Shown here: in pieces, positions 60,501-64,000 of the stretch
Layout of the letters: each line of letters opens with the position of its first letter
Numbering within the stretch: the stretch's first letter is position 1
Origin: Bolinopsis microptera
Taxonomy: Eukaryota > Ctenophora > Tentaculata > Lobata > Bolinopsidae
Length of the DNA stretch: 64,000 bases
Direction: 5' to 3'
Assembly (NCBI RefSeq): GCF_026151205.1
Contig: NC_087075.1
Location: forward strand, 13,343,628-13,407,627
Translations under genes and position numbers: made by a program
Notes under the pieces: generated by a model
Databases searched by the model: none
What the model saw: only the letters and a program-made list of their open reading frames with translations
Told to the model about the DNA's origin: nothing

Positions 60501-62268
60501 AAATTAAATTATTGGATGCCAGGAACTAGAAATAAATATTCTGGAATACTGTGTTTCCCTGAAGAGGTCTTAATCTAATTGGAACCATCAAGGGGAATAA
60601 AATTAAATTATTGGATGCCAGGAACTAGAAATAAATATTCTGGAATACTGTGTTTCCCTGAAGAGGTCTTAATCTAATTGGAACCATCAAGGGGAATAAA
60701 ATTAAATTATTGGATGCCAGGAACTAGAAATAAATATACTGGAATACTGTGTTACCCTGAAGAGGTCTTAATCTAATTGGAACCATCAAGGGGAATAAAA
60801 TTAAATTATTGGATGCCAGGAACTAGAAATAAATATTCTGGAATACTGTGTTTCCCTGAAGAGGTCTTAATCTAATTGGAACCATCAAGGGGAATAAAAT
60901 TAAATTATTGGATGCCAGGAACTAGAAATAAATATACTGGAATACTGTGTTACCCTGAAGAGGTCTTAATCTAATTGGAACCATCAAGGGGAATAAAATT
61001 AAATTATTGGATGCCAGGAACTAGAAATAAATATACTGGAATACTGTGTTTCCCTGAAGAGGTCTAAATCTAATTGGAACCATCAAGGGGAATAAAATAA
61101 AATTATTGGATGCCAGGAACTAGAAATAAATATACTGGAATACTGTGTTTCCCTGAAGAGGTCTTAATCTAATTGGAACCATCAAGGGGAATAAAATAAA
61201 ATTATTGGATGCCAGGAACTAGAAATAAATATACTGGAATACTGTGTTTCCCTGAAGAGGTCTAAATCTAATTGGAACCATCAAGGGGAATAAAATTAAA
61301 TTATTGGATGCCAGGAACTAGAAATAAATATTCTGGAATACTGTGTTTCCCTGAAGAGGTCTTAATCTAATTGGAACCATCAAGGGGAATAAAATAAAAT
61401 TATTGGATGCCAGGAACTAGAAATAAATATACTGGAATACTGTGTTTCCCTGAAGAGGTCTTAATCTAATTGGAACCATCAAGGGGAATAAAATAAAATT
61501 ATTGGATGCCAGGAACTAGAAATAAATATACTGGAATACTGTGTTTCCCTGAAGAGGTCTAAATCTAATTGGAACCATCAAGGGGAATAAAATTAAATTA
61601 TTGGATGCCAGGAACTAGAAATAAATATTCTGGAATACTGTGTTTCCCTGAAGAGGTCTTAATCTAATTGGAACCATCAAGGTGAATAAAATTAAATTAT
61701 TGGATGCCAGGAACTAGAAATAAATATACTGGAATACTGTGTTACCCTGAAGAGGTCTTAATCTAATTGGAACCATCAAGGGGAATAAAATTAAATTATT
61801 GGATGCCAGGAACTAGAAATAAATATTCTGGAATACTGTGTTTCCCTGAAGAGGTCTTAATCTAATTGGAACCATCAAGGGGAATAAAATTAAATTATTG
61901 GATGCCAGGAACTAGAAATAAATATACTGGAATACTGTGTTACCCTGAAGAGGTCTTAATCTAATTGGAACCATCAAGGGGAATAAAATTAAATTATTGG
62001 ATGCCAGGAACTAGAAATAAATATTCTGGAATACTGTGTTTCCCTGAAGAGGTCTAAATCTAATTGGAACCATCAAGGTGAATAAAATAAAATTATTGGA
62101 TGCCAGGAACTAGAAATAAATATACTGGAATACTGTGTTTCCCTGAAGAGGTCTTAATCTAATTGGAACCATCAAGGGGAATAAAATTAAATTATTGGAT
62201 GCCAGGAACTAGAAATAAATATACTGGAATACTGTGTTTCCCTGAAGAGGTCTAAATCTAATTGGAAC
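57523..62268 (+). repeat. 99-bp satellite array, about 48 units, higher-order structure
   Basis: Units of 99 bp (ggggaataaaat[a/t]aaattat ... ctaattggaaccatcaa) repeat head to tail with very few differences. Diagnostic variants (gtttccc/gttaccc, tatactgg/tattctgg, gtctta/gtctaa, aataaaa/attaaat, ggggaa/ggtgaa) recur in a fixed order. The gttaccc variant occurs in pairs 198 bp apart starting at 58969, 59959, 60751 and 61741, i.e. 990, 792 and 990 bp apart (10, 8 and 10 units). The array ends abruptly at 62268 in mid-unit. No coding content. Confidence 0.95.
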
Positions 62269-63400
62269 CCTGTAGGCGCCGCGCACAGGATCTATTTAAT
62301 TGTTATCTTACAATTACATGTCGCATTTCTTAATTACTAGAGCCAAAATTTCAGAAGCAAAATAATTTAAAACATATTTCTGTCGTTCACGCAGTACAGG
62401 CCGTGAGCACTGCGATCTAATTAATAGATCGAAAAATAATAATGGAGAAATTCCAAAAACCGCGCGCTCGTTATTTGTGATTAAATTGAGTGCTATTATA
62501 TGCGCGCCTCTGTGAACAGCAGTACCGCTCAAGCATGAAGTACTAAGCGGTACGCAGTTCTGCGTGAGGCGTAGACATTTGTAGCACACGTTTCATTCAA
62601 CTAATCAATTATGTGACATGTAATTATATTAAAGCAAAAAGAATATTAATTTTAGTAATAATTGACGTAAACATATGTGTTTAAATAACATTTATAATCT
62701 AGCGAGTTACCAATAATATAATACTATTTGTTTGTATTATTGATTATATATGTTTACACTAGCCTATATTATGATGGAGATATACATTATATAATTGCTC
62801 CAATATTCAACACTGCTAAACAACAAATACCTACTCGCCCATCGATGAAGCAGTCGCCAAAACAAAGCTCAAAGTTAATATACCTTCGTACTTCGTTTTG
62901 GAAACTGTAGAATGCCAGTAAATAATTATAATTTGTGTTTCAATCGTGTATTCGATGGGCAAGCACTCGCCACTCGAGGCCGAGACAAACGGCACCGGCT
63001 CCGCCCTGCAACCATGAAGTAATGTAAGCAGTAAGGCGGGGCGGTGGTGTGCGCCGTTTATACGGCCCACAGCACGAGACATTTTGAGCTCCAAGACTTA
63101 CGACTATAAAAGTCCCGAGTTAAACGTAGCGACTTACCATCGTCAGCCGTCAAAAATTTAGAATTTGTATGTTATAAACTCTACATCTGATATCAGTATA
63201 ACATGTAATTTAGTTTGTTATTGGCTAAATTTTTAACTCGATTAAGCGATGCAGACGGATGAACTAGGCTCCTCCTCCGTCAAAAACACAATGAGAGGGG
63301 ATTGTGGAAGGACACGAACACTATTCGTTAACTCGTACCCCGGGTACCCCCTAGAACTATATGTCCCATCAGATCACAGGCAAATAAATATCACTTCTTA
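62269..63400. other. No recognised gene
   Basis: Mixed AT-rich sequence with a short GC-rich stretch near 62965-63070. Minus-strand frames at 62314-62589 and 62831-63094 match nothing I know. Near 63290-63370 there is a stretch with gtaccccgggtaccccc that I cannot interpret. Confidence 0.4.
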
Positions 63401-63410
63401 ATCAGAATTC

Positions 63411-64000
63411 AGTGAAATTTTTGTCACACCACTCAGTTCCATACCGGTTTTGAGCTCTTAGAAGTGACTGTTTAAGTAAATTCTTGATAGATCTGCATGT
63501 GGAGGTGAAATTTAACGGGCCAACTTTACGGAATTCATTCCACAGCCATGCAGATTTATAAACAAATTGATTAGTTGGAGAGGGCGTAATGAACAGATTA
63601 TCTTTCCTATTTGATATGTTGAATAAGTAGTATAACGAAATTGGTACTCGTGACTTAATGATCTTAAAAAGTTCCATTAAACAACGGTATCTGTACAGGT
63701 TCTCTGTAACAAGTAATTCATGTTTTGTGAATAGAGGCTTAGTGGACTCTTTAACATAGAATTCAGATCCTAGACGTTGAGAATTAATTGGTCTTGCTCT
63801 AGCACATGTCTTGAACTTGTCTACATAAGCTTCATAGTCTCCAAATAGAATCCTGATACACTTCTTTTGAGTAATAAATAGCGGTTTTAACTGATTATTG
63901 GGAATACCTCCCCAGACAGAAATAGCATAACCTAGGTGTGATTCAAAGAGGGAATGATATATTTGCTTATATAGTGATTCTGGTAAGCATTTCTTAATAC
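63411..64000 (-). pseudogene. C-terminal RT region of an element A/B-type LINE, runs off the window
   Basis: Minus strand from the right edge: LYKQIYHSLFESHLGYAISV, WGGIPNNQLKPLF, IRILFGDYEAYVDKFKTCAR, ARPINSQRLGSEFY, ESTKPLFTKHELLV, NLYRYRCLMELFKI, KSAWLWNEFRKV and TEWCDKNFTEF, with the stop just before 63411. It aligns throughout with the end of element B ORF2 and with the truncated end of element A. The frame is continuous in the window, so this copy may be less decayed; the catalytic RT part would lie beyond 64000. Confidence 0.85.

Noticed and set aside
57523-62268. CRISPR-like array
   Set aside because: Units are contiguous 99-bp repeats with no unique spacers, in a eukaryotic context.

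Overview
This window is eukaryotic and comes from an invertebrate animal whose phylum I cannot fix. It has spliced genes with GT-AG introns, APE-type LINEs carrying PHD and SGNH domains, a Penelope-like element, cut-and-paste transposons and a satellite array. Two conserved host genes are identifiable by homology: ISY1 (spliceosome) and the V-ATPase subunit D gene, both on the minus strand. Nearly everything else is transposable element or repeat sequence. All gene names rest on recalled family motifs; no search was run.

Layout. 1-11.4 kb: a decayed LINE, then ATP6V1D (five exons, last exon off the window or unseen), then ISY1 (seven exons, 4313-11397). ISY1 intron 2 holds an antisense LINE with a 1177-codon EN/RT ORF, and intron 1 holds a hAT-type MITE. 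11.4-15.5 kb: degenerate minisatellites and an L2/CR1-like LINE remnant. 15.56-21.75 kb: a 6.2-kb foldback (palindromic) element with flanking target duplications. Each arm carries an outward-facing C2H2 zinc-finger gene with a TATA box, and a minisatellite fills the middle. 23.2-25.9 kb: a second, GC-rich palindrome, followed by the 3' end of a LINE with a restriction-like endonuclease and a Penelope GIY-YIG fragment.

28.2-41.3 kb: two head-to-tail LINEs of one family (A and B). Their ORF1 combines a PHD finger, a coiled-coil/linker region, an AlkB-like 2-oxoglutarate/Fe(II) dioxygenase and an SGNH hydrolase. Their ORF2 combines a second PHD finger, an APE endonuclease and a reverse transcriptase. 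The AlkB domain with all its metal and 2OG ligands present in two diverged copies is the strongest candidate for an undescribed system: a retrotransposon that may carry its own nucleic-acid demethylase. Two more fragments of this RT family lie at 42.4 kb and 63.4-64.0 kb.

43.6-47.0 kb: a DNA transposon with G7/C31 homopolymer ends and an 8-bp target duplication. 51-54.6 kb: a broken HMGXB3-like gene, split by a TA-flanked MITE and partly duplicated in inverted orientation. 55.0-57.3 kb: a TIR-bounded unit with a FLYWCH/MULE-type fragment. 57.3-62.3 kb: about 48 copies of a 99-bp satellite with higher-order structure, inverted at its left edge around a transposon-end motif.

Most TE genes carry stops or frameshifts; the ORF2 of the LINE inside ISY1 is the only long intact TE reading frame.
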